Under the pieces are notes generated by a model that was not told where the DNA came from, did no database searches, and saw only the letters and a list, made by a program, of their open reading frames with translations. Positions 29,649 to 40,487 of a stretch of 64,000 bases of DNA are shown piece after piece (position 1 is the first letter of the stretch; every line of letters begins with the position of its first letter). The DNA comes from Brevundimonas diminuta (GTDB lineage Bacteria; Pseudomonadota; Alphaproteobacteria; Caulobacterales; Caulobacteraceae): contig NZ_CP073063.1 of NCBI RefSeq assembly GCF_022654015.1, positions 2,170,001 through 2,234,000 of the forward strand, given 5' to 3'. Made by a program: the position numbers and the translations under genes.

Positions 29649-31214
29649 ATGACCGAATTTTCCCAACTGGGCCTTTCGCCCACGACCCTTCAGGCCGTCG
29701 CCGACACCGGCTACACGACCGCCACGCCCATTCAGGAACAGGCGATCCCCGTCGCCCTCGCCGGCCGCGACGTCCTGGGCATCGCCCAGACCGGCACCGG
29801 CAAGACCGCCGCCTTCACCCTGCCCCTGGTCGATCGCCTGTCCACCGGCCGCGCCCGCGCCCGCATGCCGCGCGCCATCGTCCTGGCGCCGACCCGCGAA
29901 CTGGCCGATCAGGTCGCCGAGAGCTTCGCCAAATACGCCAAGGGCACCAAGCTGAGCTGGGTCCTGCTGATCGGCGGCGTCTCCATGGGCGACCAGGTCG
30001 CGGCGCTGAACAAGGGTGTCGACGTCCTGATCGCCACGCCCGGCCGGCTGCTCGACCTGTTCGAACGCGGCAAGATGCTGCTGACCGGCGTCGAGATCAT
30101 GGTCGTCGACGAGGCCGACCGGATGCTGGACATGGGCTTCATCCCCGACATCGAACGCATCTTCAAACTGACGCCGCCGCGTCGCCAGACCCTGTTCTTC
30201 TCGGCCACCATGCCGCCGGAGATCACGCGCCTGACGACCGCCTTCCTCAAGGATCCGACCCGGATCGAGGCCTCGCGTCCGGCGATGACCGCCGACACCA
30301 TCACCCAGTACATCGTCCGCATCCCGACCTCGGACCCCAAGGCCAAGCGGACCGCCCTGCGCGCCCTGGTCGGTCGCGAGGACGTGCGCAACGGCATCGT
30401 CTTCTGCAATCGCAAATCCGAAGTCGATATCGTCGCCAAGTCGCTTAAGACCCACGGCTTCGACGCTGCCCCGATCCACGGCGACCTGGATCAGTCGCAC
30501 CGGATGAAGACCCTGGCGGACTTCCGCTCGGGCGCGCTGAAGATTCTGGTGGCCTCGGACGTCGCCGCGCGTGGCCTGGATATCCCGGACGTCAGCCACG
30601 TCTTCAACTACGACGTCTCGCACCACGCCGACGACTACGTCCACCGCATCGGCCGCACCGGCCGCGCCGGCAAGCTGGGCCAGGCCTTCATGATCGTGAC
30701 CCCGGCCGACGACAAGTCGCTGGATAAGGTGCTGAAGCTGATCAAGAAGGACCCGGAAGAGCTGGTTCTTGAAGGCATCGACTTCGCCGCCATTAAAGAC
30801 GGCCCGCGCCGCGACGACAAACGCTCGGGCGAACGCGGTCGCAGCCGGTCGCGCACCAGCAGCGCGCCCACCCCGTCCGCCGAGCCTGTCGACACCGCCC
30901 CGGTCACCGCCGCGCCATCGTCTGAAGAGGCTGCGGCGCCCCGCAGCCGCAGCCGCCGCAAGGCCCGCCCCGAGGCGCCGGTCGAAGTTGCGGCCCCCGT
31001 CGCCGCCGCAGTCGAGGCGGATGCGATCGTCGAACCCGTCGAAACGGCCCGCGCCCCGCGTACCGAGCGCGCAGACCGCGAGCCGCACCTGCTGCAATCC
31101 GATCGCCGCGGTGACCGCAAGGCCGACAAGAGCGATACTCAGCGCCAGGGCGTGCGTGGCTTCGGCGACGACATCCCCGCCTTCCTGCGCCGGCCCGTCG
31201 TCATCCGCGCCTGA
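29649..31214 (+). CDS. rhlE: DEAD-box RNA helicase, RhlE-like
   Basis: Protein of 521 residues with both RecA-like helicase domains: Q motif ..TPIQEQAIP near residue 30, Walker A AQTGTGKT (46-53), PTRELADQ near 81, DEAD (154-157), SAT near 187 and HRIGRTGRAG near 330. It unwinds RNA for ribosome assembly or mRNA decay. From about residue 375 there is a disordered Arg/Ala/Pro/Glu-rich tail, typical of RhlE-type enzymes and likely to bind RNA or partners; the very end (RGFGDDIPAFLRRPVVIRA) looks conserved. Some annotators call such genes rhlB or deaD. Confidence 0.92.
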   Translation: MTEFSQLGLSPTTLQAVADTGYTTATPIQEQAIPVALAGRDVLGIAQTGTGKTAAFTLPLVDRLSTGRARARMPRAIVLAPTRELADQVAESFAKYAKGTKLSWVLLIGGVSMGDQVAALNKGVDVLIATPGRLLDLFERGKMLLTGVEIMVVDEADRMLDMGFIPDIERIFKLTPPRRQTLFFSATMPPEITRLTTAFLKDPTRIEASRPAMTADTITQYIVRIPTSDPKAKRTALRALVGREDVRNGIVFCNRKSEVDIVAKSLKTHGFDAAPIHGDLDQSHRMKTLADFRSGALKILVASDVAARGLDIPDVSHVFNYDVSHHADDYVHRIGRTGRAGKLGQAFMIVTPADDKSLDKVLKLIKKDPEELVLEGIDFAAIKDGPRRDDKRSGERGRSRSRTSSAPTPSAEPVDTAPVTAAPSSEEAAAPRSRSRRKARPEAPVEVAAPVAAAVEADAIVEPVETARAPRTERADREPHLLQSDRRGDRKADKSDTQRQGVRGFGDDIPAFLRRPVVIRA

Positions 31215-31324
31215 ACTCGTACACAACGGCGCGGTGAAACGCCGCGTCGTTTACCCTGCATTACGGAACATCCCGTAGTGTGCGCCCCGACACAGCTCCA
31301 GAACAGGAGCTCGGGGGAACAAGA

Positions 31325-32374
31325 ATGTCAAAAAAGGTCGAGACGGCGCTAAGAGCTCCTCAAGCCTATGCTTTGGCGCGCAACGTCATCGGCGAAATGG
31401 AAAAAGCCGGCGTGTGGCCCACGCCGCTGAACTTCGAGCTTTGGCTGCACTACATCAGCGATCCCGACGGCCCCCTTGCCCAGGAAATCCGCCGTCTGCT
31501 GGCGCAGTCCGCCGTCATCACTGACAAGACGTCCGAAATGCTGGCCGCCGAGTTCCTGCCGCGCGGTCGCCTGCCGGATCAGATCCGCGACGTCGGCGCC
31601 GTGCTGGACCGCGAATTGGCCAGCGTCGCCAGCGCCATCGCCATGGCGCACAAGACCCAGCACGACTATGGCGAGACCCTCGCCGACGCCTCCCAGTGCA
31701 TGGAAACCGTCGATGATCCGTCCTCGCTGAAGGATCTGGTCGGCGGCCTGTCGACCGCAACCAACCGCGTGCGCCGCGAAACGGCGATCCTCGAAAAACG
31801 TCTGGAAAAGTCCAACAAGGAAGTCATCCGCCTGCGCGAAAACCTGGAACAGGTGCGCCGCGACGCCATGACCGACGCCCTGACCAATCTGGCCAACCGC
31901 AAGGCCTTCGACGAACGGCTCGAGGCCGCCTGCGCCGAGGATGACGGCGCGCCGCTCAGCCTGGCCATCCTGGACATCGACCATTTCAAACGGTTCAACG
32001 ACACCTGGGGCCACCAGACCGGCGACCAGGTGCTGCGCTATGTCTCCACCGTCCTGTCCAACATCTGCGGCAAGACCCGATTCGCCGCACGGTTCGGCGG
32101 CGAGGAGTTCGCGATCATCTTCCCGGGTGAAGGCGCTGGGGTCGTCATGGCCGCGTTGGAGAGCATCCGCAACGACGTGGCGTCACGCGCGCTGCGCCGT
32201 CGTTCGACCAATGATGACCTGGGCTCGGTGACTGTCTCCGCCGGCTTCGCCCAGCGCCGCAAGGGCGAAACCGCCGCCAGCCTGCTGGAACGCGCCGACG
32301 CCGCCTTGTACGAATCCAAGCGTGCGGGCCGTAACTGCGTAACGCCGGCCTCCTCGCTCGAAAAGGCGGCTTAG
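31325..32374 (+). CDS. dgcB: Diguanylate cyclase (GGDEF), DgcB-like
   Basis: Protein of 349 residues. The N-terminal ~145 residues are helical with no membrane segment; a coiled coil (about 145-180) leads into the GGDEF domain. The active loop is GGEEF (258-262) after RF, with LDIDHFKRFND (216-226) binding metal and GTP. It should make c-di-GMP. The product-inhibition site RxxD expected just before the active loop is not present (GKTR there). The coiled coil plus GGDEF layout and its place near a DEAD-box helicase and suf genes fit Caulobacter DgcB, which promotes holdfast production; that symbol is inference. ATG 31325 has GGGGGAA upstream. Confidence 0.88.
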   Translation: MSKKVETALRAPQAYALARNVIGEMEKAGVWPTPLNFELWLHYISDPDGPLAQEIRRLLAQSAVITDKTSEMLAAEFLPRGRLPDQIRDVGAVLDRELASVASAIAMAHKTQHDYGETLADASQCMETVDDPSSLKDLVGGLSTATNRVRRETAILEKRLEKSNKEVIRLRENLEQVRRDAMTDALTNLANRKAFDERLEAACAEDDGAPLSLAILDIDHFKRFNDTWGHQTGDQVLRYVSTVLSNICGKTRFAARFGGEEFAIIFPGEGAGVVMAALESIRNDVASRALRRRSTNDDLGSVTVSAGFAQRRKGETAASLLERADAALYESKRAGRNCVTPASSLEKAA

Positions 32375-32411
32375 GGTCTGACAAGGCCAAGCTTTCTGCC
32401 ATAGTCGTCCC

Positions 32412-33164
32412 ATGCGCAGCTTTGCCTTCAATGTCGCCTACTGGATCCTGTCGATCAGCTATGGGCTGACCGCCGCCTTCGCCGCGCTCGCCCCCGGTCG
32501 CGGTCCGGCCAGCTGGGTCATCCGTCGCTATGTGAAGCGCATGGTCCAGGCCATGGCTATCTTCGCCGGCATCAAGCTGGACGTTCGCGGCAAGGATCGG
32601 CTGCCCGAGGGCGCCTTCATCATCGCCTCAAAACATCAAAGCTGGGGCGACGGCTTTGCGACCTACGATCAGTTCGACGACATCGCCTTCGTCACCGGCG
32701 ATCACCTGGAAAAGTTTCCCCTGCTGGGCGGTGTGCTGAAGAAGCTGGGCGCCATCGTCGTCAACTCCTGCGGCGGCCACGAAGCGCGCAAAGCTCTGGC
32801 CATGCGGGCCGCCGAGGCTCGCGCCGAGAACCGCAAGATCCTGATCTATCCCGAGGGGCACCTCGCGCCCGTCGGTCAGAAGTTCAAATACCGCTCCGGC
32901 GTCTGGCACATGTATCGCGACTTCGACGTGCCGGTCGTGCCGCTCGCCACCAACCTCGGCCTCTTCTGGCCCGAGGAGAAATACGAAAAACACCCCGGCA
33001 CGGCGACGCTGGAGTTCCTCGACCCGATCCCCGTCGGCTTGCCCAAAGAAGAGTTCCTGGCTCGCCTGGACGCTGTGATCGAAAACCGCACCGCCGAACT
33101 CGTCGCTCAAGCCACGGGTCAACCTGTAACGCCGGCCGTGCTGATCGACACACCGACTAAGTAA
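32412..33164 (+). CDS. plsC: 1-acyl-sn-glycerol-3-phosphate acyltransferase
   Basis: Protein of 250 residues with an N-terminal membrane segment (about 5-28). The catalytic H-x4-D is H75-QSWG-D80, and IYPEGHLAP near residue 147 is the glycerol-phosphate-binding block. It adds the second acyl chain to lysophosphatidate, giving phosphatidate at the inner membrane. It lies 37 bases after the diguanylate cyclase gene on the same strand, and its 3' end overlaps the convergent TfoX-like gene by 8 bases. Confidence 0.92.
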   Translation: MRSFAFNVAYWILSISYGLTAAFAALAPGRGPASWVIRRYVKRMVQAMAIFAGIKLDVRGKDRLPEGAFIIASKHQSWGDGFATYDQFDDIAFVTGDHLEKFPLLGGVLKKLGAIVVNSCGGHEARKALAMRAAEARAENRKILIYPEGHLAPVGQKFKYRSGVWHMYRDFDVPVVPLATNLGLFWPEEKYEKHPGTATLEFLDPIPVGLPKEEFLARLDAVIENRTAELVAQATGQPVTPAVLIDTPTK

Positions 33165-33516
33165 CGGGCTTCGGCTTCTTCCCCGACGCCTTCTTCACCG
33201 CCAAGTCCAGCGAACGCCTCGCCCAGGCGACGGCTTCGTCGGGATCGTCCAGGGCCGTTTCGGGCAGGGTCCAATAGCCCATGCTCATCGTGCGGCCGTC
33301 CTTGGTCGGATAGGTGAACTGACGCGAACCAGCCTCGACGAAGGCCTCGCCCAGGGCCTCGTCGCCCTTCAGCCAGACCACGCCGTCGTCCAGCAGGGCG
33401 AACATGACGCCGGCGGCATAGACCCCGGCCCCGCCGAACATGCGCTTGATCTCCAGGCGGCCGAGCGCATGGAAATGCTCGCGCACCCATTCGCCGAAGT
33501 CCGCGTCATAAGCCAT
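33157..33516 (-). CDS. TfoX N-terminal-domain protein
   Basis: Protein of 119 residues matching the TfoX_N fold: FGEWVREHFHALGRLEIKRMFGGAGVYAAGVMFALLDDGVVWLK is the diagnostic region, here near residues 7-50. Full TfoX/Sxy proteins regulate competence genes with CRP; short proteins with this domain alone are common in alphaproteobacteria and are of unknown role. The C-terminus is Lys-rich. It follows sufA by 1 base on the same strand and may be the last gene of the suf transcript. Confidence 0.85.
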   Translation of the reverse strand: MAYDADFGEWVREHFHALGRLEIKRMFGGAGVYAAGVMFALLDDGVVWLKGDEALGEAFVEAGSRQFTYPTKDGRTMSMGYWTLPETALDDPDEAVAWARRSLDLAVKKASGKKPKPVT

Positions 33517-33517
33517 T

Positions 33518-33907
33518 TCAGTCGGCGGCGACCGGCACGATGGTCACGCTCTCGCCGCAGCCGCAGGCGTCGGTCTGGTTCGGATTGTTGAACACGAACT
33601 TGGACGCCAGAGGCGTCGTTTCATAGTCGATCTCGGTGCCGATCAGGAACAGCACAGCCCGGGGCTCGATCAGGATGGTGACGCCCTTGTCCTCGACCAC
33701 CTCGTCCATCGGCCCGATCTCGTCGGCATAGGCGAAGGTGTATTCCTGCCCCGCGCAACCGCCATTCTTGACGCCGATGCGCAGGCCGATGTGATCGTTC
33801 TCGGCATTGTCCAGGATCTCACGCACCCGCTCGGCGGCCGCGTCCGTCAGGGTGACGGCCTTGGGGCGCGGGCGACGTGGACGGGATGTGGCTTGAAGCT
33901 CGCTCAT
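33518..33907 (-). CDS. sufA: SufA/IscA-type Fe-S carrier
   Basis: A-type Fe-S carrier of 129 residues. The three ligand cysteines are C51 (NGGCAGQEY), C115 and C117 (DACGCGES). The N-terminal ~16 residues are an Arg/Pro-rich extension. It receives clusters from SufBCD and passes them to apo-proteins. It is near the end of the suf operon, 13 bases after sufT. It could equally be named iscA or erpA; operon position favours sufA. Confidence 0.93.
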   Translation of the reverse strand: MSELQATSRPRRPRPKAVTLTDAAAERVREILDNAENDHIGLRIGVKNGGCAGQEYTFAYADEIGPMDEVVEDKGVTILIEPRAVLFLIGTEIDYETTPLASKFVFNNPNQTDACGCGESVTIVPVAAD

Positions 33908-33920
33908 CAGAACATGCCCA

Positions 33921-34310
33921 TCAGAACATATTCAGGGCCAGCTTGGCCTCGTCGCTCATCTTGGAGGCGTCCCACGGCGGATCGAACACCAGATTGGCCT
34001 TGGCGCTGCGCACGCCCTCGACCTTCTCCACCGCCGTCTCGACCCAGCCCGGCATTTCGCCGGCGACCGGACAGCCCGGCGCCGTCAGGGTCATGTCGAC
34101 CACCACGTCGCGATCGTCGTTGACGTCCACGCGGTAGATCAGGCCTAGTTCATAGATGTCGACCGGGATTTCCGGGTCATAGACCGTCTTCAGCGCCTCG
34201 ATCAGCTGATCGGTCAGGGTGTCCAGCTCGGCCTGCGAAAGGGCGCTCTTCTGGGGCTCGTCCCAGGCGTCCCTGAAGGCGTCGCTGTCTTGAATCGGTT
34301 GATCTGTCAT
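33921..34310 (-). CDS. sufT: SufT, MIP18-family Fe-S assembly protein
   Basis: Protein of 129 residues. The DUF59/MIP18 domain (about 28-125) has TVYDPEIPVDIYELGLIYRVDV and the MTLTAPGCPVAGEMPGWVE segment with the conserved Cys. SufT proteins help mature Fe-S proteins, especially under iron limitation. The N-terminal ~25 residues are acidic and probably flexible. It starts 4 bases after the sufS stop. Confidence 0.92.
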   Translation of the reverse strand: MTDQPIQDSDAFRDAWDEPQKSALSQAELDTLTDQLIEALKTVYDPEIPVDIYELGLIYRVDVNDDRDVVVDMTLTAPGCPVAGEMPGWVETAVEKVEGVRSAKANLVFDPPWDASKMSDEAKLALNMF

Positions 34311-34314
34311 CGGC

Positions 34315-35553
34315 TTATACGAAGAAGTTCCGCGCCTTGATCAGCGCATCCACGAAGGCGTCGGCATCCTCCATGGTGTTATATAGGGCGAAGGAGGCGC
34401 GGGTGCTCGACGTCACGCCCATTCTTTTCGCCAGCGGCTCGGCGCAATGCAGACCGGCCCGCACAGCGACCCCGTAACGATCCATGATCTGCGCCACGTC
34501 ATGGGCGTGCGCGCCCTCGACGGCGAAGGTCAGGATCGCGCCCTTGCCTTCGGCCTGCCCCAGAATCCGCAGCCAAGTCTGCCCCTGAAGTCGGTCGACA
34601 GCGTGCTGATAAAGGGCGTGCTCATGCGCCTGCACGGCCGCCCGGTCGTATTGCGCCAGCCAGTCCAACGCGGCGCCCAAGCCGATGGCCTCCAGGATCG
34701 GGGGCGTTCCCGCCTCGAACCGGTGCGGCGGCCGGGCATAGGTCACGCGGTCCTGCTCGACCGTCTCGATCATCTCGCCCCCGCCCTGATAGGGCGGCAG
34801 CGCCTCCAGCGCCTCGGCCTTGCCATACAGGGCGCCGATGCCGGTCGGGGCGAACAGCTTGTGCCCGGTCAGGACGTAGAAGTCGCAGCCGATGGCCTGA
34901 ACGTCCGGCGTCGCATGAACCGCCCCCTGGCACCCGTCGATCAGCACCTGCGCCCCCGCCGCTTGGGCCAGTCGCGTGATCTCGGCGACCGGATTGATCG
35001 TCCCCAGCACGTTCGACATGTGGGTGACCGCAACCATCCGCGTCCTGGGCCCCAGCAGGTCGGCATAGGCCGCCATGTCCAGAGACCCGTCGTCCTTGAC
35101 CGGAATCCACTTGATCTCCGCCCCGCGCCGTTCACGCAGCAGATGCCACGGCACGATGTTGGAGTGATGCTCCATCTCCGAGACGATGATCTCGTCGCCC
35201 GGCTCGATGCTCAGCCCCAGCCCGTTGGCCACCAGGTTGATCGCCTCCGTCCCGCCCTTGGTCCAGACCACCTGTTCGGCGCTCTCGGCATTCAGGAAGC
35301 GGGCGACGATCTCGCGCGCCTTCTCGAAGGCCTCGGTCGCCTCGTTCGACAGGGTGTGCAGCCCCCGGTGGACGTTGGCGTAACCGCCCTCCATCGTCGC
35401 CACCAGGGCGTCGATCACCGCACGCGGCTTCTGGGCCGAGGCCGCATTGTCCAGATAGACCAGCGGCTTGCCGTTCACCTGTCGCGACAGGATCGGGAAC
35501 TGCGCCCGCACGGCATAGGGATCGAAGGTGTTCACAACCGCGCCGTCAGCCAT
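34315..35553 (-). CDS. sufS: Cysteine desulfurase SufS (class II)
   Basis: PLP enzyme of 412 residues that takes sulfur from cysteine for Fe-S assembly. The PLP lysine is K232 (TGHKLFAPTG) and the persulfide cysteine is C370 in RAGLHCAEP, typical of class II. Its start overlaps the 3' end of sufD by 22 bases. No sufE is found in the window, so the sulfur acceptor is either SufE encoded elsewhere or another protein. Confidence 0.95.
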   Translation of the reverse strand: MADGAVVNTFDPYAVRAQFPILSRQVNGKPLVYLDNAASAQKPRAVIDALVATMEGGYANVHRGLHTLSNEATEAFEKAREIVARFLNAESAEQVVWTKGGTEAINLVANGLGLSIEPGDEIIVSEMEHHSNIVPWHLLRERRGAEIKWIPVKDDGSLDMAAYADLLGPRTRMVAVTHMSNVLGTINPVAEITRLAQAAGAQVLIDGCQGAVHATPDVQAIGCDFYVLTGHKLFAPTGIGALYGKAEALEALPPYQGGGEMIETVEQDRVTYARPPHRFEAGTPPILEAIGLGAALDWLAQYDRAAVQAHEHALYQHAVDRLQGQTWLRILGQAEGKGAILTFAVEGAHAHDVAQIMDRYGVAVRAGLHCAEPLAKRMGVTSSTRASFALYNTMEDADAFVDALIKARNFFV

Positions 35554-36554
35554 TCCCGCGCCACCTCTCTCGCGCCCTCATGCTCGATCCGGTCGATGAC
35601 CTCGATCAGGAAGGCCTGGGTCAGCAGGGCGCGCGCTTCGTCGGCCGGAATGCCGCGCTGCTGCATGTAGAACAGGGCGCTTTCGTCCAGCGTCCCCACC
35701 GTATTGCCGTGCGCGCACTGGACGTCGTCGGCATAGATGATCAGTTCCGGCTTGGCGTCGATCTCGGCCCGCTCGGAGGCGATCAGAGCATGGTGGCCCA
35801 TCCGCGCATCGGTGCCGTCCGCGCCGCGCTCGACCACGATCTTGCCCTGGAAGACGCCGCGCGTCGTATCGCGGGCCACGCCCTTGATCAACTGGCTGGT
35901 TGCGCCGTCGTGTTCCACATGACGCACCACGCTGGTCAGATCCGCATGGCGCGCTCCGTTCAGCAGATAAAGGCCGTCGGCCTGGACCTGAGCACCTTGC
36001 GCATAGTGGGTGATGCGCGTTTCGATCCGCTGCAGCTTGGCGCCGGTCGTGACGATGGTCTGGCGATAGACGCCGCCCGCCTCGACCTTCACATGGGCCT
36101 CGGCGATGGAGATGGCGTCCTCCGGCTCCTCGACCAGGACGACGCGCGTCACCTCGGCGCCGGCCGCCACGTCCAGCTCCAGCGTATTGTGCGCGACGTA
36201 GGCCGAGCCTGCGCCCTCGTGCGTTTCCAGCAGCAGCAGCTTGGCGCCCGCGCGCGCCGAAACCCGCGCGCTGGCCGTGTGGCCCGTGCCGACGGCGTCC
36301 GACACATAGCGCAGCCGCAGGGTCCGCTCGCCCGAGGCGATGAAGTCGGTCACGCCCACGGCGCGTCCGTTGGCGAAGACGATCGCCTCGCCGCCCAGAT
36401 CATAAAACGGTCCCGGCGGCCCGACCTCGGCCGTGCCTGACGGCTCCGGCGCGGCGCGAAGATAGCGCTTCAGGTCGCTGTATTTCCACGCTTCCGTCCG
36501 TCGGGACGGATAGGTTTCGGCGTCGGTCAGGTCGATGGCGAAGGCCGCGCTCAT
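35532..36554 (-). CDS. sufD: SufD, Fe-S scaffold subunit
   Basis: Protein of 340 residues, shorter than E. coli SufD (423). The right-handed beta-helix core and the C-terminal QCAHGNTVGTLDESALFYMQQRGIPADEARALL motif are clear; the N-terminal helical part is reduced. It forms the SufBC2D scaffold on which clusters are built. It overlaps sufC by 4 bases and sufS by 22. Confidence 0.93.
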   Translation of the reverse strand: MSAAFAIDLTDAETYPSRRTEAWKYSDLKRYLRAAPEPSGTAEVGPPGPFYDLGGEAIVFANGRAVGVTDFIASGERTLRLRYVSDAVGTGHTASARVSARAGAKLLLLETHEGAGSAYVAHNTLELDVAAGAEVTRVVLVEEPEDAISIAEAHVKVEAGGVYRQTIVTTGAKLQRIETRITHYAQGAQVQADGLYLLNGARHADLTSVVRHVEHDGATSQLIKGVARDTTRGVFQGKIVVERGADGTDARMGHHALIASERAEIDAKPELIIYADDVQCAHGNTVGTLDESALFYMQQRGIPADEARALLTQAFLIEVIDRIEHEGAREVAREWLTARL

Positions 36555-37312
36555 GCCGCCCCCTCTAGGACTGGCGGCAGATATTTGTCGTAGCCTTCCG
36601 CCTCCAGCTCCAACGCCAACTCCGGCCCGCCCGAGGCGACGATCCGACCGCCGGCCAGCACATGCACCCGGTCCGGTTTGATGTAGTCGAGCAGGCGCTG
36701 ATAGTGGGTGATCACCAGCATGGCGCGGTCGGGACGACGCAGCGCGTTGACCCCTTCCGACACGATGCGCAGGGCGTCGATGTCCAGGCCGGAATCGGTT
36801 TCGTCCAGGATCAGCAGCGACGGCTCCAGCAGGGCCATCTGCAGGATCTCCATCCGCTTCTTCTCACCGCCGGAGAAGCCGACGTTCAACGGCCGCTTCA
36901 GCATGTCGAAGTCCATCTTCAGCGCCTTGGACGCTTCCCGCACCAGCTTCAGGAAGGCCGGCGCCGCCACCTCCTCCTCGCCCCGCGCGCGTTTCTGGGC
37001 GTTCAGCGCCGTCCGCACGAAGGTCAGAGCCGGCACGCCGGGGATCTCGATCGGATACTGGAACGACAGGAAGACGCCCTTGGCCGCCCGCTCAGCCGGG
37101 TCCAGCGCCAGCAGGTCCTCGCCCGACCATTCGACAGACCCTTCAGTCGCCTCATAGCCCGGCCGTCCCGAGAGGGCGTAGCCCAGCGTCGATTTCCCGG
37201 CCCCGTTCGGCCCCATGATGGCGTGCACCTCGCCCGCGGGAACGTCGAGCGTCAGCCCCTTGAGGATCGGCTTTTCGCCGACAGAGACATGAAGGTTGTT
37301 GATATTAAGCAT
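36551..37312 (-). CDS. sufC: SufC, Fe-S assembly ATPase
   Basis: ABC-type ATPase of 253 residues without membrane domains. Walker A is GPNGAGKST near residue 35, the signature is FSGGEKKRMEI near residue 148 and Walker B is LLILDETDSGLD near residue 170. It powers the SufBC2D complex. I chose ATG 37312 (MLNINNLHVSVG), which gives the usual length; an in-frame ATG at 37345 adds 11 atypical residues. It follows sufB by 13 bases. Confidence 0.96.
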   Translation of the reverse strand: MLNINNLHVSVGEKPILKGLTLDVPAGEVHAIMGPNGAGKSTLGYALSGRPGYEATEGSVEWSGEDLLALDPAERAAKGVFLSFQYPIEIPGVPALTFVRTALNAQKRARGEEEVAAPAFLKLVREASKALKMDFDMLKRPLNVGFSGGEKKRMEILQMALLEPSLLILDETDSGLDIDALRIVSEGVNALRRPDRAMLVITHYQRLLDYIKPDRVHVLAGGRIVASGGPELALELEAEGYDKYLPPVLEGAA

Positions 37313-37325
37313 TGTTTCTTCTTGA

Positions 37326-38791
<1,466 letters not shown>

Positions 38792-38792
<1 letters not shown>

Positions 38793-39931
38793 CAGGCGAC
38801 CTCTCTCACGCGCTCGGCGGCGCGCGTCTTGTGCTTGTTGTAGGCGGCGACCCAGGCGTCGGCGAACCGCGCCCAGTCGCCCTCGACCGTGCCCCATCCG
38901 CCGGAGACGCGTACGCCCCCGGTCGCCAGCGCATTCAGGCCCATGGCGCTGATGGTCTTGGACGGCTTCACCTTGCCCGACGAGCAGGCCGAGCCGGCGG
39001 ACACCATGACGCCCGTCAGATCCAGGGTGATCAGCTGCTGCGGACTGTCCCAGCCCTCGACCGCCATGAACAGGGTGTTGGGCAGCCGCGCCACGCCTCC
39101 GCCGATGATCGTCGCGCCCGCGGCCTTGACCTTGGCTTCGGCCGCATCGCGCCAGGCGACGTGCGCGGCCATCGTCTCCAGATCCCGCGCGGCGCAATCG
39201 GCCGCGACCCCGAACCCGGCGATGCCCGGCACATTCTCGGTCCCGGCGCGCAGGCCCCGCTCCTGCCCCGCGCCGTGCAAAATCCGCACGCCCGACAGGC
39301 CTTCCTTGAAGATCAGGGCGCCGACGCCCTGCGCCCCGCCCAGCTTGTGCGCCGACAGGGTCAGGGTGTCCGCGTCCAGCGCGCGCATGTCGACCGCGAT
39401 CTTGCCCGCCGACTGGATGGCGTCGACATGCAGCCAGCCGCCCGCCGCCCGTACCAGCGCCGCCGCCTCGGCGATCGGCTGGATGACGCCGCTTTCGTTG
39501 TTCGCGTGATGGATGGCGACCACGGCCCGACCCGGACGGCGCAGCGCGTCGGCCAGCCAGTCCAGATCCACCACCCCGTTCGCATCGACCGGCAGGACCT
39601 CTACGGCTACGCCCGCATTCGCGGCCGCTTCGGCCACGCACGGATGCTCGGTCGCCGACACGATCAGCCGTTCGCAACCGGCCGCCAGCGCGCTGGCGAT
39701 GCCCTGGGCATTGGCTTCAGTGCCGCCTGAGTTGAACACCACCGCCGTCGGATCGGCCCCGACCAGGTCCGCGACCTGCGCCCGCGCGGTCTCGACCCGC
39801 GCCCGCGCCCGCCGGCCCGCCGCATGGACCGCCGACGGATTGCCGTTGTCGGCCAGCGCCCGCGCCATGACGTCCAGCACTTCCGGCCGCACCAGGCCCG
39901 AGGCGTTGTAGTCCAGATAGACGCCGCTCAT
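38792..39931 (-). CDS. Cysteine desulfurase, class I (IscS/NifS-like)
   Basis: PLP enzyme of 379 residues. The PLP lysine is K196 (LSAHKLGG) and the mobile-loop cysteine is C316 in SAGSACSSG, the class I pattern, so it is distinct from SufS encoded further along the operon. It probably supplies sulfur for Fe-S clusters or for tRNA thiolation. Its ATG overlaps the iscR stop by 4 bases, and its stop overlaps the sufB start. Having both classes in one operon is a feature of several alphaproteobacteria. Confidence 0.93.
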
Positions 39932-40407
39932 GCCGCCACCCCCACGGCAGAGGGCTCGACGTTGCGCCGACGCTGGCCCGTGCGGTTCATCACCACATCT
40001 TCCAGCGACACGCCCGCCAGATAGCGATGGATTTCGTCGCCCAGGTCTTCCCAGAGATTGTGGGTGATGCAGCGCTCGCCGGCCAGCATGCAGCCCTTGG
40101 GCGAGCCATGCGCCACGCACCGCGTCGCCCGGATCGGTTCATCCACCGCCAGCACGATCTCGGCGACCACCGTTTCATGCGCCGCCTTGGCCAGACGGTA
40201 TCCGCCGCCCGGCCCGCGCACGCTCTTGACCAGTTCGCTCTTCCTCAGACGAGCGAACAACTGCTCCAGATAGCTCAGCGAAATCTCCTGGCGCGCGGCG
40301 ATCTCGGCCAGCGAAACCGCCCGGATTTCACCGCTCTCGCCGCGTCCGTTCTTCGCCAGATCGGCCATCGCCATCACGGCGTATCGTCCCTTGGTCGACA
40401 GACGCAT
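39928..40407 (-). CDS. iscR: IscR, Rrf2-family Fe-S-sensing regulator
   Basis: Protein of 159 residues. The N-terminal winged helix (MRLSTKGRYAVMAMADLA...SLSYLEQLFARLRKSELVKSVRGPGGGYRL) is that of Rrf2 proteins. Cluster ligands are C97, C106, C113 and probably H116 in a CVAH..CM..CITHNLW arrangement, close to the 3-Cys-1-His [2Fe-2S] site of IscR although the spacing is a little wider than in E. coli. It heads the suf operon and most likely represses it when clusters are plentiful. Confidence 0.93.
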   Translation of the reverse strand: MRLSTKGRYAVMAMADLAKNGRGESGEIRAVSLAEIAARQEISLSYLEQLFARLRKSELVKSVRGPGGGYRLAKAAHETVVAEIVLAVDEPIRATRCVAHGSPKGCMLAGERCITHNLWEDLGDEIHRYLAGVSLEDVVMNRTGQRRRNVEPSAVGVAA

Positions 40408-40487
40408 TTCGCACCTTCAAAAATTGCGCGCTTTTCGGGGCTCCTGTGCTAGAACCCGCGCCTTCGCAAAGGCGGCGCGCTTGCGGA

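Noticed and set aside
28932..31226. Long minus-strand open frame across the Ala/Lys/Pro-rich gene and the helicase
   Set aside because: Antisense to two supported genes; low-complexity translation with no domain.
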